Source of the DNA: Adhaeribacter arboris
GTDB lineage: Bacteria > Bacteroidota > Bacteroidia > Cytophagales > Hymenobacteraceae
DNA: 64,000 nucleotides
Reading direction: 5' to 3'
Assembly: GCF_003023845.1 (NCBI RefSeq)
Contig: NZ_PYFT01000001.1
Span: 6,944,001-7,008,000 of the forward strand
A program made the position numbers and the translations under genes. Positions 18,488-27,970 of the stretch are shown piece after piece. The notes beneath the pieces were generated by a model. That model was not told the origin of the DNA, made no database searches, and was given only the letters and a program-made list of their open reading frames with translations. Within the stretch, counting starts at the first letter, position 1; the number at the start of each line of letters is the position of its first letter.

Positions 18488-19885
18488 GTGCGTAAAATAA
18501 AAAAGATAACCTTTGTTCTCACCGATTTTCTGGCGGCCTTCCTGGCTTGGGTTACGTTTTACATTCTTCGTAAAATTATTCTTGAGGAAGGAATTATTGA
18601 CCTGACCTATAAACTAGTTGGCAATGCGGCCATAATAGCTTCTTTCTGGACTTTGCTCTACGCTTTAACGGGCCGGTACCGGGATATTTTCCGGAAATCG
18701 CGGGTAAAAGAAGTCTTAAACCTGGCTCAGATTTCTTTTTTCGGGGGTATTATTATTTTCTTCGTTTTGCTGCTCGACGATGAAGGTATTTCTAATTACC
18801 AGGCCTATTACAAGATTATCTCTACCTACCTGTTCGTTCATTTCTTTATTTCGGCCATTGCCAAAGTTTTGGCCATTATGCATAACCAGAACCTGGTTAA
18901 AAGAAGGAAGATTTATTTTAATACTTTAATTATTGGATCTAACACCAATGCGCGCGAAGTATACAAAGAGTTAGAAAAAAATAACCGGCATTTAGGTTTG
19001 CAAATTAAAGGGTTCGTGCACGTATTTGATTCATTCGGTCATTTTTACGAAGACGAATTGTGTAATTTAGGCCCTTACCGCGAGATTTCCGACTTGATAA
19101 AGCAACACCAGGTAGAAGAAGTAATTATTGCCATTGAACCCTCGGAGCACGAAAAAATAACCGAAATTTTAAGTTTACTGGAAGGCGAAAACGTACGCAT
19201 CAGCATTTTGCCGGACGTGTACCAGATTTTATTGGGTTCGGTTAAAGTCAATCATTTATTCGGAACGCCACTCATTGAAGTTAAACAAGATTTAATGCCG
19301 GTTTGGCAGGAAATCTCCAAGCGGGCGGTAGATATTGGTATTTCGTTGTTTTTTATGTTGTTCTTTTTTTGGGTATACGGCATAATTGCGTTGCTGGTAA
19401 GATTATCTTCAACGGGGCCCATTATTTACCGTCAGGAACGAATAGGTAAGAGCGGCAGGCCGTTCTACATCTATAAATTCCGGAGTATGTTCGCGGATGC
19501 CGAAACCAACGGGCCGGCCTTATCTTCCGATGCGGATCCGCGGGTGACACCTTGGGGAAGATTTATGCGCAAAGTACGGCTGGATGAGTTACCCCAGTTT
19601 TACAATGTGCTGGTCGGCGAAATGTCGTTAGTGGGGCCGCGGCCGGAGCGGCAGTATTTTATTGATCAGATTGTGAAAGCCGCTCCGCAGTACAAACACT
19701 TGCTCCGGGTCCGTCCGGGTATTACTTCGCTGGGCCTGGTAAAATTTGGTTACGCCCAAAACGTAGACGAAATGATAAAGCGCCTGAAATATGACATTCT
19801 CTACATCGAAAACATGTCGCTGGCCATGGATTTCCGGGTACTCTTATATACCATTAAAGTAATTGTAGAAGGCCGGGGTAAGTAA
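18488..19885 (+). CDS. Polyprenyl-phosphate sugar-1-phosphate transferase (WcaJ/WbaP type)
   Basis: A 465-residue initiating transferase of exopolysaccharide or glycan synthesis, moving a sugar-1-phosphate from a nucleotide sugar to undecaprenyl phosphate in the inner membrane. The N-terminal part has four hydrophobic helices (about 8-135). A Rossmann-like CoA_binding_3 region follows (about 150-265, LIIGSNTNAREVYKELE), then a membrane helix (about 290-312). The catalytic bacterial sugar transferase domain carries YRQERIGKSGRPFYIYKFRS, VRLDELPQFYNVL, GEMSLVGPRPER and RVRPGITSLG. The start is GTG: no ATG fits the N-terminal helix. No other polysaccharide genes are in the window, so the substrate sugar is unknown. 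Confidence 0.93.
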   Translation: MRKIKKITFVLTDFLAAFLAWVTFYILRKIILEEGIIDLTYKLVGNAAIIASFWTLLYALTGRYRDIFRKSRVKEVLNLAQISFFGGIIIFFVLLLDDEGISNYQAYYKIISTYLFVHFFISAIAKVLAIMHNQNLVKRRKIYFNTLIIGSNTNAREVYKELEKNNRHLGLQIKGFVHVFDSFGHFYEDELCNLGPYREISDLIKQHQVEEVIIAIEPSEHEKITEILSLLEGENVRISILPDVYQILLGSVKVNHLFGTPLIEVKQDLMPVWQEISKRAVDIGISLFFMLFFFWVYGIIALLVRLSSTGPIIYRQERIGKSGRPFYIYKFRSMFADAETNGPALSSDADPRVTPWGRFMRKVRLDELPQFYNVLVGEMSLVGPRPERQYFIDQIVKAAPQYKHLLRVRPGITSLGLVKFGYAQNVDEMIKRLKYDILYIENMSLAMDFRVLLYTIKVIVEGRGK

Positions 19886-19959
19886 AGTTAGCAACAAGTT
19901 ACAGGTTGATATTAAGGTAAAAAAAGCCCTTTATTATTGACGCATTTATTAATTTAGGT

Positions 19960-21294
19960 ATGGATGAAGTAACGCCAGTCCAAGAATTTAATTCCTTACA
20001 CCCAAACGACTTAGCCGAAATACTCGCGGCTAAAACAGGTAAAGAAAAAGTTTTATCTTTTCTGCTCTTGCCCCCTCAACTAAAAACCGAAACTTTTTCT
20101 TACTTAAATATTAACGACCAGGAAGAAATAATTAAAAGTTTAGGTAGTACCCAAGTAGCGGAAATCTTAAATAAAATGGCTCCCGACGACCGTACCAAGT
20201 TGTTCGTGGATATTCCGGATGAATTAATAAAAGGCGCTATTAATTTATTAAGCGAAGAAGAAAGGAAAATAGCCGTTAATCTTTTAGGTTACCCCGAAAA
20301 TAGTATTGGCCGGATAATGACGCCGAATTACGTGCAGGCAAAAAAAGACTGGACGATTGCCAAAACCCTGCAACACATTAAAACGCACGGTAAAAAAGCC
20401 GAAACTCTGAATTTTATTTACGTAGTAAACGAACAAAACAAGCTTTTAGATGATATTCAAATCGGCAAGTTGCTGCTGGCAGAAGAAAATGCAACCATGG
20501 AACAATTAATGGATAATAGCTTTATTTCTTTACGAAGCTTGTTAGATAAAGAAGAAGCCATTAAGGAGTTCGAAAAATACGATCGGAGCGCCTTGCCGGT
20601 TGTTACCGATGCCGGCATACTGGTAGGTATTGTAACCGTTGATGATATACTGGATGTTATTGAAAGAAGAGATACCGAAGATATTCAAAAATTTGGGGGA
20701 TTAGAAGCATTAGAGATAGCGTACACCGAAACGCCGATCCTTACTCTATTCCGGAAAAGGGCTGGCTGGCTGATAGTTTTATTTCTGAGTGAAATGCTCA
20801 CGGCTACGGCCATGGGCTATTTTGAAGATGAAATTGCAAAGGCCGTTATACTAGCTCTTTTTGTGCCCTTAATTATTTCCAGCGGCGGAAATTCCGGCTC
20901 TCAGGCCGCTACTTTAATTATACGGGCCATGGCTTTGCGCGAAATAACCTTAAAAGATTGGTGGTACGTCATGCGGCGAGAATTTCTTTCGGGTTTTCTA
21001 TTGGGTAGTACCTTAGGAATCTTAGGCTTTATCCGGATATTTCTGTGGCAGGAAACCGGTATCTACGATTACGGCGATCATTGGCAGGCTCTGGGATTAA
21101 CCGTTGGATTTTCTTTATTAGGTATTGTCATGTGGGGTACCTTTTCCGGCGCTATGATTCCGTTTCTTTTACGGACCTTTAAATTAGATCCGGCTACTTC
21201 TTCGGCGCCGTTTGTGGCTACTTTAGTGGATGTAACCGGTTTGGTAATTTACTTCACGGTCGCCAGTATAATTTTATCCGGCAAGTTACTGTAG
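19960..21294 (+). CDS. mgtE: Magnesium transporter MgtE
   Basis: A 444-residue Mg2+ channel of the MgtE family. The N-terminal superhelical domain spans about 8-120 (LHPNDLAEILA, MAPDDRTKLF). A CBS pair follows (about 130-245, IGRIMTPNYVQA, YDRSALPVVTDAGILVGIVT), then five membrane helices (about 265-444). The pore signature is FVPLIISSGGNSGSQAATL (about 301-319), and a C-terminal helix contains FVATLVDVTGLVIYF. In known MgtE proteins the cytoplasmic domains close the pore when Mg2+ is high, so gating is likely intrinsic. The next gene starts 4 bp after the stop, suggesting translational coupling. Confidence 0.96.
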   Translation: MDEVTPVQEFNSLHPNDLAEILAAKTGKEKVLSFLLLPPQLKTETFSYLNINDQEEIIKSLGSTQVAEILNKMAPDDRTKLFVDIPDELIKGAINLLSEEERKIAVNLLGYPENSIGRIMTPNYVQAKKDWTIAKTLQHIKTHGKKAETLNFIYVVNEQNKLLDDIQIGKLLLAEENATMEQLMDNSFISLRSLLDKEEAIKEFEKYDRSALPVVTDAGILVGIVTVDDILDVIERRDTEDIQKFGGLEALEIAYTETPILTLFRKRAGWLIVLFLSEMLTATAMGYFEDEIAKAVILALFVPLIISSGGNSGSQAATLIIRAMALREITLKDWWYVMRREFLSGFLLGSTLGILGFIRIFLWQETGIYDYGDHWQALGLTVGFSLLGIVMWGTFSGAMIPFLLRTFKLDPATSSAPFVATLVDVTGLVIYFTVASIILSGKLL

Positions 21295-21298
21295 CTTC

Positions 21299-21997
21299 AT
21301 GTTAAAATATACCACTGGATTAATTCTTCTTCTGCTGCTCGCCTCTTGTTCCAGCCTGCACGAGATTACCACTTTACCTACCGACCAGTACCATATTACC
21401 GCTAAACAGTACCAGGCTATTACAGGTAGGGTTTATACCGGCAGAACTAAAAAAGCAAGAGTTAATTTAAAGTTAGAAGCGGATTCTTTAAAATTCCAGC
21501 CATTGAATGAGCCGCCGCCCCCCACCTCCTTCCAATTAGAGGAAATAAAAGATTTAAGGTTTCACCGGCATACATTCGATGTGGATGTTTTTACCATTCC
21601 GTTTAAAATTAGGCTGGCCATGAATGGTTTTCCCACGCAGCTTAATCCTAATTTTAGCGGCACAGTATACCTGGGTAGGCGACATGACTATTACCGGATA
21701 CAAGCCATTCCCAAGCACTCTGATCGTCCGTTTAAAATAACTGGCGTAGGGTACGGTTACGGGGGCATATTAGGCATTGGAGCCGTTACCATGAACCCTT
21801 TTGTAACGCAAAACTATATTACGTACGAATACGATGGATTTGTTCTTACCGGAGGAGCAGCTGGTATTTACGACGCCAAGAAATTTAATTTAGGTCTGGC
21901 AATGGGCACCGATTTGTTGTTGGATAAGAACCGGAAACATTGGCTGTACCAAGGCAAACCCTGGCTCGGTATTTTGTTCGGTATTAACTTAAATTAA
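21299..21997 (+). CDS. Lipoprotein of unknown function downstream of mgtE
   Basis: A 232-residue protein with a short signal peptide and lipobox (LLLASC, Cys16). The mature part is rich in beta strands (YQAITGRVYTG, FKIRLAMNGF, FSGTVYLGRRHDYYRI) and ends in Gly-rich segments (GYGYGGILGIGAVTMNPF, WLGILFGINLN). These resemble outer-membrane-associated barrel or lipocalin-like proteins. I recognise no named family. It starts 4 bp after mgtE and is probably in the same transcript. It is convergent with another lipoprotein gene 25 bp away, with no clear terminator between them. Confidence 0.75.
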   Translation: MLKYTTGLILLLLLASCSSLHEITTLPTDQYHITAKQYQAITGRVYTGRTKKARVNLKLEADSLKFQPLNEPPPPTSFQLEEIKDLRFHRHTFDVDVFTIPFKIRLAMNGFPTQLNPNFSGTVYLGRRHDYYRIQAIPKHSDRPFKITGVGYGYGGILGIGAVTMNPFVTQNYITYEYDGFVLTGGAAGIYDAKKFNLGLAMGTDLLLDKNRKHWLYQGKPWLGILFGINLN

Positions 21998-22022
21998 AAT
22001 GAATAAAAGGTGGCTGCCGGAA

Positions 22023-22634
22023 TTAATTAGTAAGCATACTTATCGTTTCGTCTGTTAAAACCTTTTTATTAATGGATTCGCACATCACTTTTAAACCATT
22101 TTTAAAAACATCGTGAATTTCAAATTTTTCTGAAAATGCTTCTTCACTTACGGACTCTCCGTCTGCACTAATGATTTTAACTCCGTTTCGATAAAGCGTT
22201 AAATCATACTGAAAGTTAGCGGTTATAAATTTTACGGGAGATGAAAACGTGGTTCCACTGGTTCCATAAACCGAGGTAGAAGCGCCTTTTAAACCCCAAT
22301 AAGGACGAATTCGATAAATAACCAACGTTAAACCAGTAGCTTGTTTTTGATCTTTGAAATCAACCGTAGTAAAGTTTTTACTTAAAGTTGCGTGCAAGTT
22401 GTTCGTAACCGTTTTGCGAAAACTAATTACTCGCAACGCTTTAATACTTTGTCCGGAAACCATCACTGTATCTTTAATATCCGTTGGCAGAACAATGGTT
22501 AAAGGCTCCTGAATTTTACCCTCTATAGGTTTTGCGTAGGTATCGACGGTAAAATAACCCATAGGTTTTAAGTTCCGGGAACAGCCGCTCAGAAATAAAA
22601 ATAAAAAGGGCAGAAGTAAAGCTTTCGTTTTCAT
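22023..22634 (-). CDS. Lipoprotein of unknown function (203 aa)
   Basis: An exported lipoprotein: signal peptide with lipobox (FLFLSGC, Cys18), then CSRNLKPMGYFTVDTYA. The mature region has alternating strands (LTLVIYRIRPYWG, FITANFQYDLTLYRNGVKII) and a helical end (FKNGLKVMCESINKKVLTD). The plan, with residues conserved around a YRIRPYW strand, resembles small periplasmic lipoproteins with an ABC-type_transport_aux-like fold, but this is weak. No acidic export signal follows the Cys, so it probably faces the periplasm. The function cannot be assigned. Confidence 0.72.
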   Translation of the reverse strand: MKTKALLLPFLFLFLSGCSRNLKPMGYFTVDTYAKPIEGKIQEPLTIVLPTDIKDTVMVSGQSIKALRVISFRKTVTNNLHATLSKNFTTVDFKDQKQATGLTLVIYRIRPYWGLKGASTSVYGTSGTTFSSPVKFITANFQYDLTLYRNGVKIISADGESVSEEAFSEKFEIHDVFKNGLKVMCESINKKVLTDETISMLTN

Positions 22635-22832
22635 GATTTTAGTTGAAGATAATACCTTTTTTATCGAATTAGTAGTTACTAGAATAGCTCAATATTTCAT
22701 TCAGATAAACAAAAATTGATACTAACCTTTTCCCAATTAACTATTTGCCTGAGTTAGTTTATACGGAGCAAAATCAATAATTTGCACGCAACGTACCATA
22801 TAAATTTACTTAATTTTTTAATAATTAAAAAA

Positions 22833-23417
22833 GTGTTTACCGGCATCATCGAAACCCTCGGACAAGTAAAAAGTATCCGGGAAGAAAATACAAACAAGCA
22901 TTTTACCCTGGAAGCGGCCATAACGCCAGAGTTAAAGGTAGATCAAAGTGTGTCGCACAATGGGGTTTGCCTAACGGTAGTAAACATTACTGACCAGGAA
23001 TATACCGTAACGGCAATTGCCGAGACCTTGCAAAAGACTAATTTAAATCGTTTAGAACCGGGCGACCTAGTAAACCTGGAGCGGTGTATGCCTGCTAATG
23101 GCAGGTTTGATGGCCACGTGGTGCAAGGGCACGTTGATCAAGTAGGAACTTGCTTGAGCGTTATAGATCAGAACGGCAGTTGGTTATATACTTTTACTTA
23201 CGATTCTAGTTTAGGTAATATTACCGTGGAAAAAGGCTCCATTTGCGTGAATGGCATTAGTTTAACGGTGGTAAATTCTCAGGAAAGTCAATTTTCGGTC
23301 GCCATTATTCCGTATACTTACGAGCATACCAATTTAAAGAAGGTGAAACCCGGCGATACCGTAAACCTGGAGTTTGATATTATCGGCAAGTACGTAGCGA
23401 AATTGTTGAGCAAGTAA
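22833..23417 (+). CDS. ribE: Riboflavin synthase alpha chain
   Basis: Converts two molecules of 6,7-dimethyl-8-ribityllumazine to riboflavin. The protein has two homologous beta-barrel lumazine-binding halves: MFTGIIETLG, HNGVCLTV and GDLVNLERCM in the first, and GHVVQGHVDQVG, GSICVNGISLTVV, YTYEHTNL and GDTVNLEFDIIGKYV in the second. I choose the GTG at 22833, because the family begins at (M)FTGIIE. The open frame extends 17 codons further up to an ATG at 22782, but those residues do not fit the family. This gives 194 residues. Other riboflavin genes are not in the window. Confidence 0.94.
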   Translation: MFTGIIETLGQVKSIREENTNKHFTLEAAITPELKVDQSVSHNGVCLTVVNITDQEYTVTAIAETLQKTNLNRLEPGDLVNLERCMPANGRFDGHVVQGHVDQVGTCLSVIDQNGSWLYTFTYDSSLGNITVEKGSICVNGISLTVVNSQESQFSVAIIPYTYEHTNLKKVKPGDTVNLEFDIIGKYVAKLLSK

Positions 23418-23474
23418 ATCGGGATTAGTCAAGAAAGTTTGTTTTCCGTATTTGCCATAATTAATATGTTTATA

Positions 23475-23517
23475 AAACGAACCGGGTGAGCTTTTTAAAG
23501 CTCACCCGGTTTCGTTT
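23475..23517. terminator. Bidirectional terminator after ribE
   Basis: A long stem, ACGAACCGGGTGAGCTTT with AAAGCTCACCCGGTTTCGT (one bulged T), and T-rich sequence on both outer flanks. It lies between convergent ribE and the small gene at 23537 and can serve both. Confidence 0.85.
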
Positions 23518-23536
23518 GGTTTTCCTTTTGTAGCGA

Positions 23537-23803
23537 TTAGTCGCGTTTAACCAATTTGCTGAAATTGCTGTCCGGACTCAAGAGTATGGCTAATTTCTTG
23601 GCTTCGAATTCTTTAAAAAACTCATCCCAGGATATTTCTTCAAAACTGTCGTTGTCTTTACTTTTCTTCGGAAAATGAATCCGCAGCACACCTTCGCCTT
23701 TTCCATCGTCTTCGGTTTCTTTAATAATCGACGGAACGCCGCCGTGCTGCTCGGCCCATTTTTCAATTTCTTTGCGGTCAGTGGTTTTTTTTGCTTCGCT
23801 CAT
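23537..23803 (-). CDS. Small acidic conserved protein (88 aa)
   Basis: A soluble charged protein: DRKEIEKWAEQHGGVPSIIK, then GEGVLRIHFPKKS, and EEISWDEFFKEFEAKKLAIL. The HGG.P..I..T motif and ISWDEFF..FE motif are typical of a short family in Bacteroidota and other bacteria. As far as I recall, databases sometimes label it 1,4-alpha-glucan branching enzyme although no glycosidase fold could fit in 88 residues, so that name should not be used here. Function unknown. It shares the bidirectional terminator with ribE. Confidence 0.75.
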   Translation of the reverse strand: MSEAKKTTDRKEIEKWAEQHGGVPSIIKETEDDGKGEGVLRIHFPKKSKDNDSFEEISWDEFFKEFEAKKLAILLSPDSNFSKLVKRD

Positions 23804-23971
23804 AAGTTTATTTTTTGGTTTAGTACCTATACGCGCCGAGCCCGCTTTAGATTATTGTTTTCTTAAAAGAGTTTACCGGAAAATACCCTAAAATTTATCA
23901 CAAGTTCCAGTTGAATAATCCGACAGACAACTTTATAACCTTCCAACTTTTCAACCTTCCAACTAATAAAA

Positions 23972-24904
23972 TTACCGGCTGATTACTAGATGCCGACTAA
24001 CCCCGTAGCCGCCCCAAATACCTAAGCCCCCGTTTATGTTAGAACGAACCGTAGTCGGAAAGCCGAACGGATTACCATTGCTGGCGCGGTCTGCTTCCAT
24101 GGTAAACCAAAACTGATAATGCTGGTAATCAATAGCTGCCCATTTCAGTTGCACGGTGTCGCCGCGTTCAAAATAACCGGAACTTTCCAGGTCTACTTTC
24201 GCCGACTTTGGATAACCTCGTTCCAACGGAAAATCAATGATTCGGCCGTTGACGAATTCATCGGTAAGTACCGAGGCCTGATAACCCGGGTAAAACGGTT
24301 CCCCGTTGCGGCTCGTAAAAAACCGAACGTTGTTACCCAAGGTGTCGGGGTCTTGGTAGCGGTACCACAGAGTTACCAGGCTGTCATTTTTGGAATTGGG
24401 ATGAGGCATAAACCATAACGAATCGACGGGAGTGAGGTGAGGTATAGTAGTTGCCGCGGTAAGCACTTTACCATTTGCCGTTATGCTTAGCCGGTAATTT
24501 TGCCCTAACGCCCCTTTTAAATCCGGAGAAGTATACACGTAAAATTCCGTTGCTAAGTTGGGAGAAGAAGAAAGATTAATACCGAAAAACTCATTTACTA
24601 ATTGTTTTTGGTCGAGTGAAAGATCCACTAATCTTTTTTCCTGTAGAGTACTGGATTGGCTATTGGTACTTACCGTAACCGTGGCACCATGCACGAATGA
24701 ACCGGTAAAGCTGCTGCTTTGCGTATTGGATAAAACGGCTAAACTACGGGTTAAAACAACAAAAGGAGGAGCATCTTGTTCTATATGGCCTTGTACCACG
24801 AGTTTTTCTTCGCCGGTGGCAATGTCTAAATTTATGTCTTCTTCGCAGCTACTAAACGCTCCAAAAAAACTGACCAGTAAAATAGTATATACAAACCATT
24901 TCAT
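23972..24904 (-). CDS. DUF4249 family lipoprotein
   Basis: A 310-residue exported lipoprotein with lipobox AFSSC (Cys20) followed by acidic residues (CEEDINLD), which could act as a surface-export signal. The mature part is the DUF4249 type: EKLVVQGHIEQDAPPFVVLT, GATVTVS, NYRLSITANGKVLTA, DSLWF, and the end RSNINGGLGIWGGYGVS. Partners of this family are TonB-dependent receptors, and here the receptor gene ends 2 bp before this start codon, so the pair is translationally coupled. The probable role is an outer-membrane lipoprotein assisting uptake of an unknown ligand. Confidence 0.88.
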   Translation of the reverse strand: MKWFVYTILLVSFFGAFSSCEEDINLDIATGEEKLVVQGHIEQDAPPFVVLTRSLAVLSNTQSSSFTGSFVHGATVTVSTNSQSSTLQEKRLVDLSLDQKQLVNEFFGINLSSSPNLATEFYVYTSPDLKGALGQNYRLSITANGKVLTAATTIPHLTPVDSLWFMPHPNSKNDSLVTLWYRYQDPDTLGNNVRFFTSRNGEPFYPGYQASVLTDEFVNGRIIDFPLERGYPKSAKVDLESSGYFERGDTVQLKWAAIDYQHYQFWFTMEADRASNGNPFGFPTTVRSNINGGLGIWGGYGVSRHLVISR

Positions 24905-24906
24905 GA

Positions 24907-27266
24907 TTAAAAACTAAAATTCCAGGTTACGGAAGGAATAGGGAATGGGAAAACGCTTACTTTTTTCGCTTTTACCGATAAGGACCCGTTGTATGGGCTG
25001 CCTTCATTATCGATGTAATAGAAAAATGGATTATGCCGGCCGTAAAGGTTGTATACCGCAAAAGTCCAGCTGGATTTTAAACGAGTCTCTTGCTTTTTTG
25101 GTAAGTCGCCGATACATCTAAACGGTGGGTGGGCTGCATCCGGAAACCATTTCGGGCGCCGTACTGGTAAATAATGGCGTCTTCTACCACGTAGCGCCGC
25201 TCGGGTAAAGTAACTGCTTGGCCGGTTCCCAGAGTAAAGGTACCGCCCCAAGTCCAGGTATCGTTCCATTTGTAAGAAGAAACCAAAGACACATCGTGGC
25301 GGCGATCGGAACGAGCCGGAAAAGGACGGCCTTGGTTCAAATCGGGAAAGGTACGGGTAGTTCGGGCGAGCGCATACCCCAACCAACCTTGTAAACGCCC
25401 TTGGTTCTTGCGAATAAAAAATTCAACTCCGTAAGACTGACCTTTGCCGGCCACAAATTCATATTCCAGATCTTTATTCATGGGTCCCGGCACGTAGCCC
25501 TCGCGGTATTCGAGTTGGTTTTCTAAGGTTTTATAATACACTTCCATGGATGCCTCATACCTATTATTTTTAAAATTGCGGAAGTAACCGGCGGTATATT
25601 GCCACGAAAATTGAGGTTTTACCAAAGCGGAACTAGGTACCCAAATATCCACCGGTAAAGCAGTATAAGCGTTGGAAACCAGATGCAGGTATTGCGCGTT
25701 ACGCGTCACTCCCGCTTTTACCGAAGCAGTAGGAGATACTAGGTACCGGAAGGACAAGCGGGGCTCCAGGGCCAGGTAATCTTTAATTTTCTGACCAGAC
25801 TTATAAGAAATAGAATCCGTTAATTTACCCTCCTCATCGAAATTGAACTGCGTAAAAGGACCCGTTTGGCGCATGCCGCTGGCGCGAATTCCTATATTTA
25901 GCGTAAGTTGATCGGAAAGCACCCAATCGTCGGAGAGGTAAAAGGCTACCTCGTGCGCGTGTTTGCGCTGTACTCGGTCCGTAGAGAAATCCACTCCTTC
26001 GTCGGTTTGGGCGGTACCGGTTCGGGGAGTAACCAGGTGTTTGGTGTAGTGTACCCCGTATTGCAAAGTATGGCGCCAACTCGGGTAATAATCAAAATCT
26101 ACTTTCAAGCCCAAGTCTTCGACGCCCGTATCCAGTTTAGAATCGTAATTATCAAAATGCGAATCAAAAATAAAGCGATAGCGGTTATACATTCCCGATA
26201 CATTCAGAAACATTTTTTCGGAAAATAAATGATTCCAACGGGCTACGGCTATCTTATTTCCCCAGTCAAAATCAGCTTGAAAGCGGCCATCCGATAAATC
26301 AAATGCCCCAACATCCTGACCCAGGTAACCACTTAAATAAAGCCGGTCTTGGCGCGACAGGGTATAATTAACTTTGGCGTTAAGGTCGTAAAAAGAATAA
26401 GGTACTCCGCCTTGTGAGCTATTTTTCAGGAATGGATTAGCTAGTACGTCCAGGTAGGTTCGGCGCCCGGAAATCATAAAAGAAGCTTTTTGTTGAGCCA
26501 GAGGTCCCTCCACTAAAAAACGGGAGGCAATTAAACCGACACCGCCGGTAGCTTGAATTTTTTCCTGGTTGCCTTCTTTCATGCTGATGTCGAGTACGGA
26601 AGCCAAACGCCCGCCGTAACGGGCCGGCATATTGCCTTTTATTACCGTGGTATTCCGGATAGCATCGCCGTTGAAAACCGAGAAAAAATTAAATAAATGG
26701 CCCGGGTTGTACACGACAGCCTCATCCAATAAAACTAAATTTTGATCTGCCCCACCGCCTCGTACGTAAAAACCGGTATTTCCTTCGCCGCCCGATTTAA
26801 TGCCGGGTAATAATTGGATCGTTTTTAAAATATCCGTTTCCCCGAACAACACCGGTAAGGTTTTTACCTGTTCGATGGGCAAAATCACCTGACTCATTTG
26901 CGTACTTTTCACCTGCTCATCGGGGCGTTTATCCGTAATAATCACTTCCTGCACCTGCACCGAAGCGGACGAAAGCAGAACATTCTGTTGTAGATTTTGA
27001 GTGAGATGAAACGAGATTTCCTGCGCTTGGTAGCCTAAATACTGAGCAATTAAGGTATGATTTCCGGTGGGTAGGGTTAAGGAATAAAACCCGTAATTGT
27101 TAGCGGCAACTCCTTGATTTATCTTGTCTTTCACCCGAATTGTGGCCCCGGGCAAACTTTCCCCGGAAACCGCGTCGCGAATGTAACCACTTATTGTAAG
27201 TTTTTGCTGCCCGAACAACGGGCCGGCGAGAACAAGAAAAAGGATGAAAAAGAAATATTTATTCAA
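24907..27266 (-). CDS. TonB-dependent outer membrane receptor, with an apparent 1-bp frameshift
   Basis: The protein has a signal peptide (about 1-19, ending LFGQ), a carboxypeptidase-like regulatory domain (about 22-110, ISGYIRDAVSGESLPGATI), a plug domain (TLPVLFGETDILKTIQLLPG, GFYVRGGGADQNLVLLDEA) and a 22-strand-type barrel. The reading frame closes early at 25077 after SATYQKSK. One more A in the six-A run (plus-strand T run at 25094-25099) continues it as ETRLKSSWTFAVYNLYGR and the typical last strand FPIPSVTWNFSF, giving 786 residues. The frame break is therefore probably a base-calling error or a very recent mutation. The stop TAA is 2 bp before the DUF4249 ATG. The substrate is unknown. 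Confidence 0.9.
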
Positions 27267-27303
27267 AGGAAAATTTAAACCATACTTACATCTGATATAA
27301 AAA

Positions 27304-27311
27304 CAAATTTA
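27304..27311 (-). promoter_or_regulatory. Candidate -7 box for the TonB receptor operon
   Basis: On the minus strand TAAATTTG fits TAnnTTTG. It lies 38 bp upstream of the receptor ATG. No convincing -33 TTG is visible, so confidence is limited. Confidence 0.35.
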
Positions 27312-27394
27312 ACGGTAGAAAGTTACCGGTTAAAGAGCTAATCTTCTTCCGGCAAGTTTTCACCAAGCATGTTGCTCCCTCAAAAATTAGTACA

Positions 27395-27970
27395 CTAAAC
27401 TGAAAAATAAGGATAGCGCACCAACAACTTCCGGAATAATAAGCCAAAAATCCAACCTAGTACAATCCCCAAAAAAGCGCCGCCCAAAACATCACCCGGA
27501 AAATGTACCCCCAGATAAATGCGGCTATACGATATTAGCGCCGCCCACACAAACACGAAAATCTTAAAATAACGGTAGCGTTCCGGCAGAAGGAAGGCAA
27601 AGAGCATAGCAATACCGAAGGAATTAGCCGCATGCGACGATAAAAAACCAAATTTTCCGCCGCATCCCGCTACTAGGTTAATGGTTTCGGATAAGGAAGA
27701 ATCGTGGCAAGGACGCAATCGGGCAAAATAAGGTTTAATAATCCGGGAAGAAATACCATCGGCAGCAATTAAAGACAAAGCAATAATCATAAACATTAAA
27801 ATACTTTGTCGGCGAAAACGGAAAATCAAAAAAGCTACCAATAAGGCGTAAAAAGGAATCCAAAATCTCCGGTCGGAAACGGCAATCATAAACGGATCCC
27901 AAAACGGGGAATGATACCCATTTATGGCCAAAAACCATTCCCGGTCTAGTTTTTTTAAATTTTCCAGCAC
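27395..27970 (-). CDS. PAP2-family membrane phosphatase
   Basis: A 191-residue integral membrane protein of the PAP2 (type 2 phosphatidic acid phosphatase) superfamily. The three catalytic motifs are present: KPYFARLRP (79-87), SSHAANSF (111-118) and SRIYLGVHFPGD (149-160). Hydrophobic helices at about 38-50, 57-75, 118-128, 135-147 and 163-180 surround them. Likely substrates are undecaprenyl pyrophosphate or a phospholipid phosphate, and the sequence cannot decide. An active site facing the periplasm is expected. The gene is separated from its neighbours by low-complexity pyrimidine-rich DNA. Confidence 0.92.
   Translation of the reverse strand: MLENLKKLDREWFLAINGYHSPFWDPFMIAVSDRRFWIPFYALLVAFLIFRFRRQSILMFMIIALSLIAADGISSRIIKPYFARLRPCHDSSLSETINLVAGCGGKFGFLSSHAANSFGIAMLFAFLLPERYRYFKIFVFVWAALISYSRIYLGVHFPGDVLGGAFLGIVLGWIFGLLFRKLLVRYPYFSV

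Noticed and set aside
22782-22832. ATG at 22782 as the start of riboflavin synthase
   Set aside because: The family starts at FTGIIE; the 17 extra codons (HINLLNFLIIKK) are AT-rich and do not belong to the fold. GTG 22833 is preferred.
24907-25386. A separate 159-residue gene after the TonB receptor
   Set aside because: Only its last third is real, and that is the C-terminal end of the TonB receptor displaced by the frameshift.
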